DNA of 22,442 bases from JBBQKP01 sp038326995 (lineage in GTDB: Bacteria; Planctomycetota; Phycisphaerae; Tepidisphaerales; Tepidisphaeraceae), in NCBI GenBank assembly GCA_038326995.1, contig JBBQKP010000035.1:1-22442 (forward strand), given 5' to 3'. The translations under genes and the position numbers were made by a program. Of this stretch, positions 1-7,411 are shown one piece after another (the first letter of the stretch is position 1; each line of letters begins with the position of its first letter). Below the pieces are notes generated by a model. The model saw only the letters and a list, made by a program, of their open reading frames with translations, made no database searches and was not told the DNA's origin.

Positions 1-1611
1 TGGAGTGGCCAGGTTCGTCGCGCCGACGGGCTGAACTTCCTGCAGGTCAAACCCACGGGCGCGAAGTTCGAGACGTAGTGACGCGGGCGACGTCGTTTCG
101 ATCCAGAGTTTGTCGGGCCGCCATTGATGATGCACGCGCGGCTCGGCCAGTGCGGCGAGTGGAGAGAGCCGAAGATCGATCAAATTGATCAGCACGCAAA
201 CGACCTGCGTGATGATTCGCGGACCACCGGCCGCGCCAACAACCGCAATCACCCGGCCCTCCTTCACGACGATCGTCGGACTCATGCTGGATAGCGGCCG
301 CTTACCAGGGGCGACCGAATTCGCATCCTTACCGACGAGGCCGAAATGATTCGCAACGCCGGGCTGGGCGGCGAAATCGTCCATCTCGTTATTTAGAAAA
401 ACACCCGTGCCCGGCACGACGACTTTGGCGCCGAACGTTGTGTTGATCGTCGCCGTGATGGAAACCGCATTGCCCTTCGCGTCGATCACGCTGACGTGTG
501 TCGTGTGTCGGTGCTGATCGAACGGTGTTGTGTCGGCGGGCTGGCCGAAGGTCACGTCGCGCATCGCACGGTCGACGAGCACTGTGCTGGACCGCGTCTT
601 GAGATAGTCCTGTGAGATCAAGCCTTTGGGTACGCGTGCGAAATCCGGATCACCCAGCCACTCTGCGCGATCTGCAAACGCAAGCGACATCGCATTCGCC
701 ACAGCCGTGATGCGATCGGCCGCGGACATTGCTCCGAGGTCGAAGCGTTCGAGCGTGGACAGAATTTGTGCAACGTGAACGCCGCCCGAACTCGGCGGCG
801 GCATGCCGATGATCGTGTGGCCGCGATACGTGGTGATGAGCGGCTTTCGGTCGATGGCGCGATAGCCGGCAAGGTCTTCTTTGCGAATCAGGCCGCTGTT
901 TTCGCGCATGAACGTGTCGAGACCATCGGCAAAATCGCCCGCGTAAAACCAATCGACGCCCTGCTCCGCGATGTTGGTGTACGTTTGCGCGAGGTCTGTC
1001 TGGAGCAAAGTTTCGCCGCTGCGAATCAGCGTGCCCGATGGCGCGAGAATCGCGGTCAATGAGGGCGAAGCATCGATCGAGGTCTTGACGCCTTGCACGC
1101 GATTGGCGTAATTGTTTGAAACAACGAATCCGTCTTTTGCGATCTTCGCGGCGGGCAAGATCAGACTCGAAAGCGATCGCGTGCCGAATCGCTTCACGGC
1201 CGAGTCGTAGGCGCGAAGCGCGCCGGGTACTGCGACGGCGAGCGGTCCTGTCTGCGAGAGTTCGCTGACGGCCTTTGCGTCGCGCAGGAACATGTCGCGC
1301 GTCGCCAGCGCGGGCGCGGTTTCACGGCCGTCGATCGCAATCACGCGGCCGTCGGCTTTTCGAATCAGGATGAAACACCCACCGCCGATGCCGCTGTTGT
1401 ATCCATCGACGACACCCAGAGTGAGCATCGCGGCGACGGCGGCGTCGATCGCGTTCCCGCCGGATTCCAGCACATCAACCGCGGCGCGCGTGGCAAGCGG
1501 ATTGACGCTCGCGACCGAACCGACCTTCGGCATCGGATTGATGGTCGCGCGGGAGCTCGCACAACCGCACACCAGTAAACAAAGGACGACGATCGCGTTT
1601 AAATAATTCAT
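1..1611 (-). CDS. ggt: Gamma-glutamyltransferase lipoprotein, C-terminus cut by window edge
   Basis: Gamma-glutamyltransferase (Ntn-hydrolase family) cleaves glutathione and other gamma-glutamyl compounds outside the cytoplasm, releasing glutamate or transferring the gamma-glutamyl group. The frame is open for 537 codons from the ATG at 1611 to base 1. The N-terminus is a hydrophobic signal with a lipobox-like VCGC, so it is probably a periplasmic lipoprotein. The family signature is intact: autoproteolysis occurs before the TTHVSVID segment, making Thr370 the predicted nucleophile and start of the small subunit, followed by NTTFG, NNEMDDF, PLSSMSPT and GAAGGPR. Compared with E. coli Ggt (about 580 residues), some 30-40 C-terminal residues lie beyond the window. 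The ATG overlaps the gltS stop codon (ATGA), which implies translational coupling. Family assignment is very secure; periplasmic lipoprotein location is inferred. Confidence 0.95.
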   Translation of the reverse strand, partial: MNYLNAIVVLCLLVCGCASSRATINPMPKVGSVASVNPLATRAAVDVLESGGNAIDAAVAAMLTLGVVDGYNSGIGGGCFILIRKADGRVIAIDGRETAPALATRDMFLRDAKAVSELSQTGPLAVAVPGALRAYDSAVKRFGTRSLSSLILPAAKIAKDGFVVSNNYANRVQGVKTSIDASPSLTAILAPSGTLIRSGETLLQTDLAQTYTNIAEQGVDWFYAGDFADGLDTFMRENSGLIRKEDLAGYRAIDRKPLITTYRGHTIIGMPPPSSGGVHVAQILSTLERFDLGAMSAADRITAVANAMSLAFADRAEWLGDPDFARVPKGLISQDYLKTRSSTVLVDRAMRDVTFGQPADTTPFDQHRHTTHVSVIDAKGNAVSITATINTTFGAKVVVPGTGVFLNNEMDDFAAQPGVANHFGLVGKDANSVAPGKRPLSSMSPTIVVKEGRVIAVVGAAGGPRIITQVVCVLINLIDLRLSPLAALAEPRVHHQWRPDKLWIETTSPASLRLELRARGFDLQEVQPVGATNLATP

Positions 1612-2993
1612 ATTCGAAACACGTTAAGGAGAATGGTGATGAGAATCGCGTTGATGAAGTCGATGAGAAACGCGCCGACGACGGTGACGACGAGAAACGC
1701 CTGCGGGGCCGGTCCGTATCGGCGGGCGAGTGCCCGCATCGAAGCGACGGCGTTGCTGGTAGCGCCCAATCCGAAGCCGACCATACCCGCCGACATCGCG
1801 ACGGCATCGTAGTTTCGACCCATGACGCGGAAGACGACGAAATATGCGAACGCCGCCATGATTACGACCTGCACCAATAGAACCAGCAGCATCGGCGCTG
1901 CGGAGCTGAGCAGCGAGGCCAGCTTCAGGTCCATGATGATCGCACATAAAAGCCATGAGAGAACGAACGAGGCGATGACATCGGTGAGCCTTGATTCGAT
2001 CCACTTCAATCCCATCGCGTCGTGCAGGTTTCGGACCAGAACCGCGAGAATCATCGAGCCCATGTAGAGCGGAAACGCGAGTCGATAATCGCCCGCGACG
2101 CCGGGAATCATCCGGACCAGCGGCGTGCCGTTGGCTTCGATCCAGACGCTGAAAAACGCGCCGAGCTTTAGACAAACGAACAGCACGAGCAGGTGAACGA
2201 GCGTGGCGCCGACACGCCGCTGCATGGAGATGAGATCGTCGACGAATCCGCCTTCGTCGAAAGACGTGTCGGGCTCGGGCGATGATGCAGTTGAAGTTCT
2301 CGGATCGATGCTCGTAACGGCCGCGACTTTTAGTGACATGAGCCGCTGCGCCAAGGGCCCAGCGAGCAGCCCGCCCGCGACGACGCCGAACGCCGCGGCC
2401 GCGAGGCCGATCGTCTGCGCCCCGGCCAGGCCCTGCTTCTCGAACTCCGGCGCGAATCCGGCGGCGGTCGCAAATCCGCCCATGAGCGAAACGCCCGAAC
2501 ACATCACGCCCAGCAAAGGCGAAGCGCCGACGGCGACCGCGGTGATCATGCCCGCGGCGTATTGCAGCACGGCCAGCACGGTCGCCAGTCCGAGGTAAAC
2601 GAACAAGATCCGGCTGCCTTTTTTCGCCACCGCGTAACTCGCGTTCAGCCCGACGCAGGTGAAGAAGAGGATCAGCAGCGGTCGCGTCACATCACGTGCG
2701 GCGACGGGTCCGAAATCCCATTTTGGCGTAATGAGGTAATGCCATAGAACGTCTGAAGTGGAGGAGTCCAGGCGAAGCACATCGCCCGCCGTCAGGCGAA
2801 GTAGAAGCACCAGAATCGCAACCACCAATCCGCCGAGTACGGGCGCGGGAATGTTTGAATTTCCAAGCCACTTCACTTTGCGGACGACGTATTCGCTCAG
2901 CAGCAAAATCGGTATCGCAAGCAGAAGAAGAACGAACGGACTAATAAGAAGCGGGATGAAAGCGGGCGAGGTTGTCGGGAGTGTCGTGGGCAT
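1608..2993 (-). CDS. gltS: Sodium/glutamate symporter GltS
   Basis: Inner-membrane sodium-coupled glutamate importer of the GltS (ESS) family, 461 residues, longer than E. coli GltS (401) because of an N-terminal extension and a hydrophilic central loop at about residues 222-258. The two inverted-repeat re-entrant loops can be seen: SLMGGFATAAGFAPEF near residues 169-184 and GFGLGATSNAVASM near 406-419. The second matches the family motif closely, while in the first the usual GGHGTA-like motif reads GGFATA. About ten to eleven hydrophobic segments are visible. It lies 19 bp downstream of the MFS gene and overlaps ggt by 4 bp. The context suggests that glutamate liberated by Ggt is taken up by this protein. 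No clear Shine-Dalgarno site precedes the ATG at 2993. Confidence 0.95.
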   Translation of the reverse strand: MPTTLPTTSPAFIPLLISPFVLLLLAIPILLLSEYVVRKVKWLGNSNIPAPVLGGLVVAILVLLLRLTAGDVLRLDSSTSDVLWHYLITPKWDFGPVAARDVTRPLLILFFTCVGLNASYAVAKKGSRILFVYLGLATVLAVLQYAAGMITAVAVGASPLLGVMCSGVSLMGGFATAAGFAPEFEKQGLAGAQTIGLAAAAFGVVAGGLLAGPLAQRLMSLKVAAVTSIDPRTSTASSPEPDTSFDEGGFVDDLISMQRRVGATLVHLLVLFVCLKLGAFFSVWIEANGTPLVRMIPGVAGDYRLAFPLYMGSMILAVLVRNLHDAMGLKWIESRLTDVIASFVLSWLLCAIIMDLKLASLLSSAAPMLLVLLVQVVIMAAFAYFVVFRVMGRNYDAVAMSAGMVGFGLGATSNAVASMRALARRYGPAPQAFLVVTVVGAFLIDFINAILITILLNVFRI

Positions 2994-3012
2994 GGCTTGG
3001 ATTGATTTTGTT

Positions 3013-4374
3013 CTAGCTTTCCATCGGTGAGGCGAGAGATGTCGTGGAAGCTTTTGGTTCTTTCACTTTCAGCATGATGAGAAGTCCGACAACCAGAAAC
3101 GGCACGACGGCGATCACCGCCCATTTCGAACCCATTATGGTGGAGACGGCGGAGTAAAATACCGGGCCGACGATGCTGACGGCTTTTCCGCTGAGCGAGA
3201 AGAACCCGAACGCTTCGTTTCGAATCTCTGCCGGTGCGAGCCGCGCCATCATCGCTCGGCTGCTGCTTTGCACGCCGCCCAGAACAAGGCCGAGCCCGCA
3301 CGCGACGACGACGAACGCCGCGATCGACGGAACAAACGGCGTCGCAGTCACCAGCACGCACCAGATCATTAGCGTGACGATGATGACGGGCTTGTTACCG
3401 AATTTGTCGGCGAGAAATCCGCACAGGATCGCACCGGGCATGGCGACGAACTGAACGCACAAAAAAATCAATGTGTTTTGCTCGCCGGTCACTTTCAGAA
3501 CTTCCGTGGTCCATGCCGGCGACACGTTGATGACCGTATCGATGCCGTTGGAGTAGATGAGGAATGCGACGAGAAACAGGAAAAGCATTCGGTATGTTTT
3601 TATGTTCGCGAAGGTATGGCCGACACGGACGAACCCCTCGGCGACGAGCCACTTTCGAAGTCGCGGGCGATTTTGCGGCGGACTAACAGGCATGAGAAGA
3701 AACGACGGGATTGCAAAGACGAGCCACCAAAGCCCGCCGAAAAACAAAACGCCCTTCACTCCCAGAAAAGGTTTAAGCAGGAACACGCCCGCGATGACCG
3801 CGAGGGCTCCGCCGATGTAACCGGCGGCAAATCCAAATCCACTGAGTCGGCCTTGCCTTGAATTGGGCGCGAGCAGTGGCAAAAACGCGTTGTAAAACGT
3901 GAGGGATGAAATGAAGCAGAAACTGGCCAGGACATAAAGCACCGCCGCGATTTTCCACTCGCCCGGATCGAGCACGCACATGGTCATCGCCACCAGTGCA
4001 CCCGCGACGGATGTGCCGATGTATAGCGGCTTGCCCCAACCTTTGATGTCGGCGATCGCGCCCATGACCGGCGCGGTAAGGACGACCAAGAATGCGGAGG
4101 CCGCGGTAAGCAGTGCGAACACGCCGTCGGCGGGGATGAGTTTTCCGGCGACCATCAGGCCGCGTCGCACTGCACCGTCGATCAAATGCTCGGGCGCAAG
4201 GCTGCTCGTGAAGTATGAACTAAACACCACTCCGATGCCGATCATTCCAAAGCCGCTGCCGGCCCAGTCATTGAGGATCCATGCGAGTTGCCGCTTGCGA
4301 ACGAGCGGGTCGGATCTGCCCTGAGGCAGCTCGGGTGGAACAGGCGGCGATGAGTGGTAGTCGAGTGTGGCCAT
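3013..4374 (-). CDS. UMF1-type MFS transporter (Atg22-like family)
   Basis: Major facilitator protein of 453 residues with about 12 membrane segments. UMF1/Atg22-like family landmarks are the opening WILNDWAGSGFG (residues 32-43), an RQGRLSGFGFAAGYIGGAL stretch after the fourth helix, the FLIYSNGIDTVI segment, GFLADKFGNKP, and GLVLGGVQSSSRAMMARL near the end. The substrate is unknown; eukaryotic Atg22 exports amino acids from vacuoles. The frame stays open upstream to 4725, but that extension covers a tandem repeat and overlaps the JAB gene, and the family homology begins just after ATG 4374, so that start is chosen. No strong Shine-Dalgarno site is seen. It is first in an operon with gltS and ggt, suggesting transport of an amino acid, a peptide or a related product. 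Confidence 0.88.
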   Translation of the reverse strand: MATLDYHSSPPVPPELPQGRSDPLVRKRQLAWILNDWAGSGFGMIGIGVVFSSYFTSSLAPEHLIDGAVRRGLMVAGKLIPADGVFALLTAASAFLVVLTAPVMGAIADIKGWGKPLYIGTSVAGALVAMTMCVLDPGEWKIAAVLYVLASFCFISSLTFYNAFLPLLAPNSRQGRLSGFGFAAGYIGGALAVIAGVFLLKPFLGVKGVLFFGGLWWLVFAIPSFLLMPVSPPQNRPRLRKWLVAEGFVRVGHTFANIKTYRMLFLFLVAFLIYSNGIDTVINVSPAWTTEVLKVTGEQNTLIFLCVQFVAMPGAILCGFLADKFGNKPVIIVTLMIWCVLVTATPFVPSIAAFVVVACGLGLVLGGVQSSSRAMMARLAPAEIRNEAFGFFSLSGKAVSIVGPVFYSAVSTIMGSKWAVIAVVPFLVVGLLIMLKVKEPKASTTSLASPMES

Positions 4375-4379
4375 GCGAA

Positions 4380-4470
4380 AGGTTCGGGTAATAACTTCGG
4401 GTGGCAAATTTGGGTGACAAATTTGGGTGACAACTGCGGGTGACAACTTCGAGTGAAATGTTCGAGTCCG
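4380..4470. repeat. 13-bp imperfect tandem repeat array, about 7 units
   Basis: Seven consecutive 13-bp units starting at 4380, 4393, 4406, 4419, 4432, 4445 and 4458. The units at 4406 and 4419 are identical (aaatttgggtgac), the neighbouring ones differ at 2-4 bases, and the outer ones decay further. The array lies between the divergent starts of the MFS gene (4374, minus) and the JAB gene (4526, plus), directly against the MFS start. It could be a tandem operator array, a variable-number tandem repeat or slippage-derived spacer; the sequence does not decide. Unit length is not a multiple of 10.5, so successive units rotate around the helix. Confidence 0.85.
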
Positions 4471-4525
4471 ACGTAGTGGTTGTACCCATTGGCGAGTGAT
4501 TTGCGATAATCTTTGACTAAACCGC

Positions 4526-5230
4526 ATGTCTGAAATCCGCACCATCTTTGCCGCAACAGAGTCCAAGGACGTGCCGGAGTGGCAAGCCCGTGCGACGTCT
4601 CGTGCCACGCACCTGATGCGAGAGCACAGGTTTGAAGCGATCGCGACGCACAAGGCGATGACTGATATTCGCGCGCACGCGAAGAAAGGCGGCAATGATG
4701 AAATCATCGGCCTGCTTCTGGGCATTATCTGTAAAGACAGCCAGGGCTTTTACGTCTTAATCGAACACGCCGTCTTTGCTGATACGGCCCGAAGCAGTAA
4801 CGCACAGGTCACGCTCTCGGCCGACGACTGGACGAAGGTGCTGCAGACAATCGATGAAAAGCATGCGAATGCGACCATCGTCGGTTGGTATCACTCGCAT
4901 CCGGGCCACGGCGTGTTTCTTTCCGAGCCTGACCTTTTCATTCATCGCAACTTTTTCGATTTGCCCTGGCAAGTCGCGGTCGTGATTGATCCGATCAGCG
5001 GTGCGTGCGATGCCTTCACTACCCACGCTGAAGCTGGCTCGATGAAACAATCGCAGCTCAGTCAGGCGAAGCTTAAAGTCGAGCGGCCGACAGGCATGGA
5101 GTCTGGCGAAGCAAAAACTTCGCGTATGTTGCACGATCGGCCGATGTTTCTGGCGATGATCTGGTTCATCGCGGGCGGCCTGGGTGCGTTTTCCATTCTC
5201 AAACTCATGGAAGTCATTTCAAAACGCTAG
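4526..5230 (+). CDS. Tail-anchored JAMM/JAB metalloprotease, deubiquitinase-like
   Basis: JAB/MPN-domain zinc isopeptidase, 234 residues. The full JAMM motif is present: Glu59 in DEIIGLLLG, then His123-x-His125-x7-Ser133-x2-Asp136 in the segment GWYHSHPGHGVFLSEPD. This strongly resembles eukaryotic Rpn11 and Csn5 (GWYHSHPG) and is typical of enzymes that cleave isopeptide bonds or process ubiquitin-like proteins. Residues about 207-226 form one hydrophobic helix near the C-terminus followed by a short basic tail, so the catalytic domain probably sits in the cytoplasm, anchored by its tail. The start at 4526 is preceded by a possible -10 (gataat, 4505-4510) but no clear -35 and no strong Shine-Dalgarno. 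It precedes the FHA, FHA-RING and E2 genes on the same strand, separated by 151-181 bp. The family is certain from the motif; the substrate is unknown. Confidence 0.92.
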   Translation: MSEIRTIFAATESKDVPEWQARATSRATHLMREHRFEAIATHKAMTDIRAHAKKGGNDEIIGLLLGIICKDSQGFYVLIEHAVFADTARSSNAQVTLSADDWTKVLQTIDEKHANATIVGWYHSHPGHGVFLSEPDLFIHRNFFDLPWQVAVVIDPISGACDAFTTHAEAGSMKQSQLSQAKLKVERPTGMESGEAKTSRMLHDRPMFLAMIWFIAGGLGAFSILKLMEVISKR

Positions 5231-5311
5231 TGCTCTGTCACACTCAAAGTTATGGATCATTATTCGAAAATTGATGTACAGGTTGAAGACCTTTGCCACC
5301 GTAAGACTGTC

Positions 5312-5340
5312 TGTGGCACCGGTCTCCGGCCGGTGTTGTG
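5312..5340. repeat. GC-rich hairpin, candidate REP-like dispersed element
   Basis: A perfect 6-bp inverted repeat CACCGG (5317-5322) and CCGGTG (5330-5335) encloses a 7-base loop. As RNA the stem extends by five G-U pairs on the outside to about 11 pairs. On the minus strand it reads as a palindrome followed by a GTGCCAC tail, a layout I associate with dispersed stem-loop repeats in planctomycete genomes; that comparison is from memory. There is no U-run after it, so it is not a classical terminator, although it could weaken read-through from the JAB gene into the FHA gene. Confidence 0.5.
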
Positions 5341-5381
5341 TCTGTTCAAGTGACTCGAAAAACATTTTCTAAAATTAAGGT

Positions 5382-6662
5382 GTGACAAAGCACCAGCCAA
5401 CCCACTTCGCCATGCCCGAATCGGACAACGACAAAATTTCAATCTCGTGGGACGAACTTTCGAGTCCGAAAGTGAACGAGCGCCTGAGCGAACTCGACGA
5501 GATCAAATCGACGCGGTCGCATTATGAAGGGGCGAAAGTTACCGCACCCGTCGTGACGGTTCCCTTGTGGAGAAGGCTGTTGATGCATTCGATGATTTAC
5601 CTGCCGCTGATCGGAATGATGGGCGGCGCAGTAGGCTGGGCGAGCGTGTCGATGGTCGGGCTCAGGCCGAATCTGCAGGCGCAGGCGCGATCGATGATGT
5701 CGGATTGGAATGCGATCGATCGTGCGGTGGCGATGGGCAGGTACTCGCAGAGGCAGGCAGAGATCGCACGGAGCGACTTACGTCGAGCGGGTTTGTCGAA
5801 CCCGTTTTTCGCGATCGCGATTGACGCGCAGCAGACGCCTGGATCTCGGGCGGATCGAACAAAGACAATCCGCAAGTCGCAGGCTGTGAGTGATGTGCGC
5901 GCCGACGCGCTGTTTTTCGTCGTCGCAGGAACTTGCCTGGGCATCGCGCTAGCAAGTGCGGATCGGCTGATCGACCGAAACTGGACGGCGGCGCTGGTGA
6001 GCGCGGCGTGCGGCGCGGTGCTTGCTTTGCCGGGTGCGATCGGCGCGGCGTGGACGGGCGTTTACCTCAATCAGATCGACTTTCCTCAATCACTCGGCAC
6101 ACTTCGCGACGCGATGCCGCGAATCATTTCGTGGGCAATCCTGGGCGGCGTGCTTGCCGCGGCTGCGGGTTTGGTGATTGGCAGTGTGAAGCGCGCCGCG
6201 CTTGGTGCGTTAGGCGGTGCGGTTGGAGGCGTGATCGGAGCGGCATCTTTCGACCCCATCGAGCAGAGCGGCTATTCAAGCGACATCGCGCGCGGCGTGG
6301 GGCTCGTTCTCATCGGCGGCTTCGGCGGACTTGCGATGGCATTACTTGAGAGCGCGGCCAAGACCGGCTGGCTTCTTGTCACCGAAGGCCCGATCGCCGG
6401 CAAGCAGTTTATTCTTTATCGCAACCCGACGTTCATCGGCAGCGCGCCGATGAGCCACATCTATCTCTTCCGCGACCCGCGTGTCGGCAGGCGACACGCC
6501 GCGGTTCATCACGCGCCGGGCGGATTCGAGTTGGAAGATCTTCCACTGGGCGAGAAAACTCTTGTCAACGACTCTGTTGCCACGCGCGTTAGACTCAGGC
6601 ACAGTGACACGATTCGGGTCGGGAAAACACTTTTCGTCTTTCAGCAAAAAGGAAACACCTGA
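5382..6662 (+). CDS. Multi-pass membrane protein with C-terminal degenerate FHA domain
   Basis: Protein of 426 residues from GTG 5382. ATG 5412 (416 residues) is an equal or better start, because a possible -10 (taaaat, 5370-5375) would put transcription at about 5382. Residues 1-65 are hydrophilic; membrane segments are predicted near 71-92, 174-193, 201-226, 248-268, 272-289 (very glycine-rich) and 303-323. A C-terminal FHA fold occupies about 330-424, with the characteristic RRHAAVHH and the strand pattern ending IRVGKTLFVF. Two phosphothreonine-contact residues are lost: the usual Gly-Arg is Gly353-Ser354, and the Ser of Ser-x-x-His is Gly369. The Asn-Gly turn is replaced by LGEKTLVN. It may therefore bind unphosphorylated partners. 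It overlaps the FHA-RING gene by one base, so the two are cotranslated. Role inferred: membrane scaffold of the ubiquitin-like cluster. Confidence 0.85.
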   Translation: MTKHQPTHFAMPESDNDKISISWDELSSPKVNERLSELDEIKSTRSHYEGAKVTAPVVTVPLWRRLLMHSMIYLPLIGMMGGAVGWASVSMVGLRPNLQAQARSMMSDWNAIDRAVAMGRYSQRQAEIARSDLRRAGLSNPFFAIAIDAQQTPGSRADRTKTIRKSQAVSDVRADALFFVVAGTCLGIALASADRLIDRNWTAALVSAACGAVLALPGAIGAAWTGVYLNQIDFPQSLGTLRDAMPRIISWAILGGVLAAAAGLVIGSVKRAALGALGGAVGGVIGAASFDPIEQSGYSSDIARGVGLVLIGGFGGLAMALLESAAKTGWLLVTEGPIAGKQFILYRNPTFIGSAPMSHIYLFRDPRVGRRHAAVHHAPGGFELEDLPLGEKTLVNDSVATRVRLRHSDTIRVGKTLFVFQQKGNT

Positions 6663-7411
6663 TGGCGACGCTGTTCGTACATCACGCGGATTCCATTCGC
6701 GCGTACCGGGTCACTCAAAGCACGATGATTGGTCGTGACAAGCGATGCGGTATTTTCGTCAACGAGGCGGGCGTGAGTTTTCATCACGCTGTTTTGGAGC
6801 TTTCGGATGCTCAATGGACGATCGAAGATGCCGGGTCGAGAAATGGAACGCGTCAGAAGAAATCACGCATCCGCGAGAAGATCCGCCTGGGCGAGCGCGA
6901 CGCATTTTCACTCGGTAAAGTGCAAGTCGAGTTTCGCCGTGCTGACGTGCAGTGCGAGGCGTGTCACGCCGCTCTTGAGAACGCCGAGGCCGTTCACACG
7001 TGCGCGGAGTGCGCGGCGATGACGCACGCGAGTTGCCGAGAGGAACTGGGCGTGTGCCCGGTTTTGGGATGCGGCGAGTCGTCGGCGAACGAACAATTTG
7101 CTGACGCGAAGTTTGATATCGCGACATCAGCTCATCAATCGTTCGAGTCGGTTTCAGATATCTATCGCGAGTCACCAGATCGAGACGAAAAGCCCGCATG
7201 GGCTGTGCTTGTTCTTGCGACTCTTCCCGGCCTGCTTCTCTTCGGCGCGACCGTTCCGCTTGCGGCACTTTTGGTTCTGCGCGGCGGGAGTCGGCTCAAG
7301 CCAGAGAACTCAAGTCGATGGGAACTGGCCGCGATGGCGAGCACACTGGCTTGCGCGGTTGTGTCATATCAGTGGTGGCTTGGCGATTTCGGAAGGAGCT
7401 TTTTTCAATGA
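6662..7411 (+). CDS. FHA domain plus RING-like zinc finger membrane protein, candidate E3
   Basis: Protein of 249 residues in three parts. Residues 1-92 form an FHA domain with intact phosphopeptide residues: Gly24-Arg25, Ser39 with His42, and Asn61-Gly62 in SRNGT. Residues 98-137 form a binuclear treble-clef or RING-like finger with eight possible zinc ligands: C98, C101, C114, C117, H122, C125, C132 and C137. Its closing CPVLGC is a pattern of the prokaryotic RING families described by Burroughs, Iyer and Aravind (2011) beside E2, JAB and ubiquitin-like genes. Two hydrophobic helices follow at about 179-205 and 220-240, placing FHA and RING on the same, probably cytoplasmic, side. It starts within the stop of the preceding gene (TGATG) and ends overlapping the E2 start by 4 bp. 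A role as a membrane-bound E3 or adaptor recruited by phosphothreonine is inference. Confidence 0.88.
   Translation: MATLFVHHADSIRAYRVTQSTMIGRDKRCGIFVNEAGVSFHHAVLELSDAQWTIEDAGSRNGTRQKKSRIREKIRLGERDAFSLGKVQVEFRRADVQCEACHAALENAEAVHTCAECAAMTHASCREELGVCPVLGCGESSANEQFADAKFDIATSAHQSFESVSDIYRESPDRDEKPAWAVLVLATLPGLLLFGATVPLAALLVLRGGSRLKPENSSRWELAAMASTLACAVVSYQWWLGDFGRSFFQ
7393..7398 (+). promoter_or_regulatory. Shine-Dalgarno site that fixes the E2 start
   Basis: AAGGAG lies nine bases before the ATG at 7408, inside the end of the FHA-RING gene. It decides the start of the E2 gene at 7408 against the longer in-frame ATG at 7198. It is one of the few strong ribosome-binding sites in the window. Confidence 0.8.

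Noticed and set aside
1475..2502. Arginine-rich open frames over gltS and ggt on the minus strand, and similar frames elsewhere
   Set aside because: They are out-of-frame shadows of clearly identified genes and have the biased Arg/Ala/Ser composition expected of GC-rich shadow frames.
4380..4470. CRISPR array
   Set aside because: Units are 13 bp with no spacers and no cas genes nearby; this is a simple tandem repeat.
4375..4725. Upstream in-frame extension of the MFS gene to 4725 (570 residues)
   Set aside because: The extension lies over the 13-bp tandem repeat and antisense to the JAB gene, lacks membrane or family features, and homology starts right after ATG 4374.
5184..5372. Small plus-strand frame between JAB and FHA-TM as a possible ubiquitin-like gene
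   Set aside because: It begins inside the JAB gene, shows no beta-grasp pattern and no C-terminal Gly-Gly, and runs through the GC-rich hairpin.
7198..7407. Longer start for the E2 gene at 7198
   Set aside because: It overlaps the FHA-RING gene by 210 bp and adds no recognisable sequence, whereas ATG 7408 has AAGGAG nine bases before it and begins the zinc ribbon.
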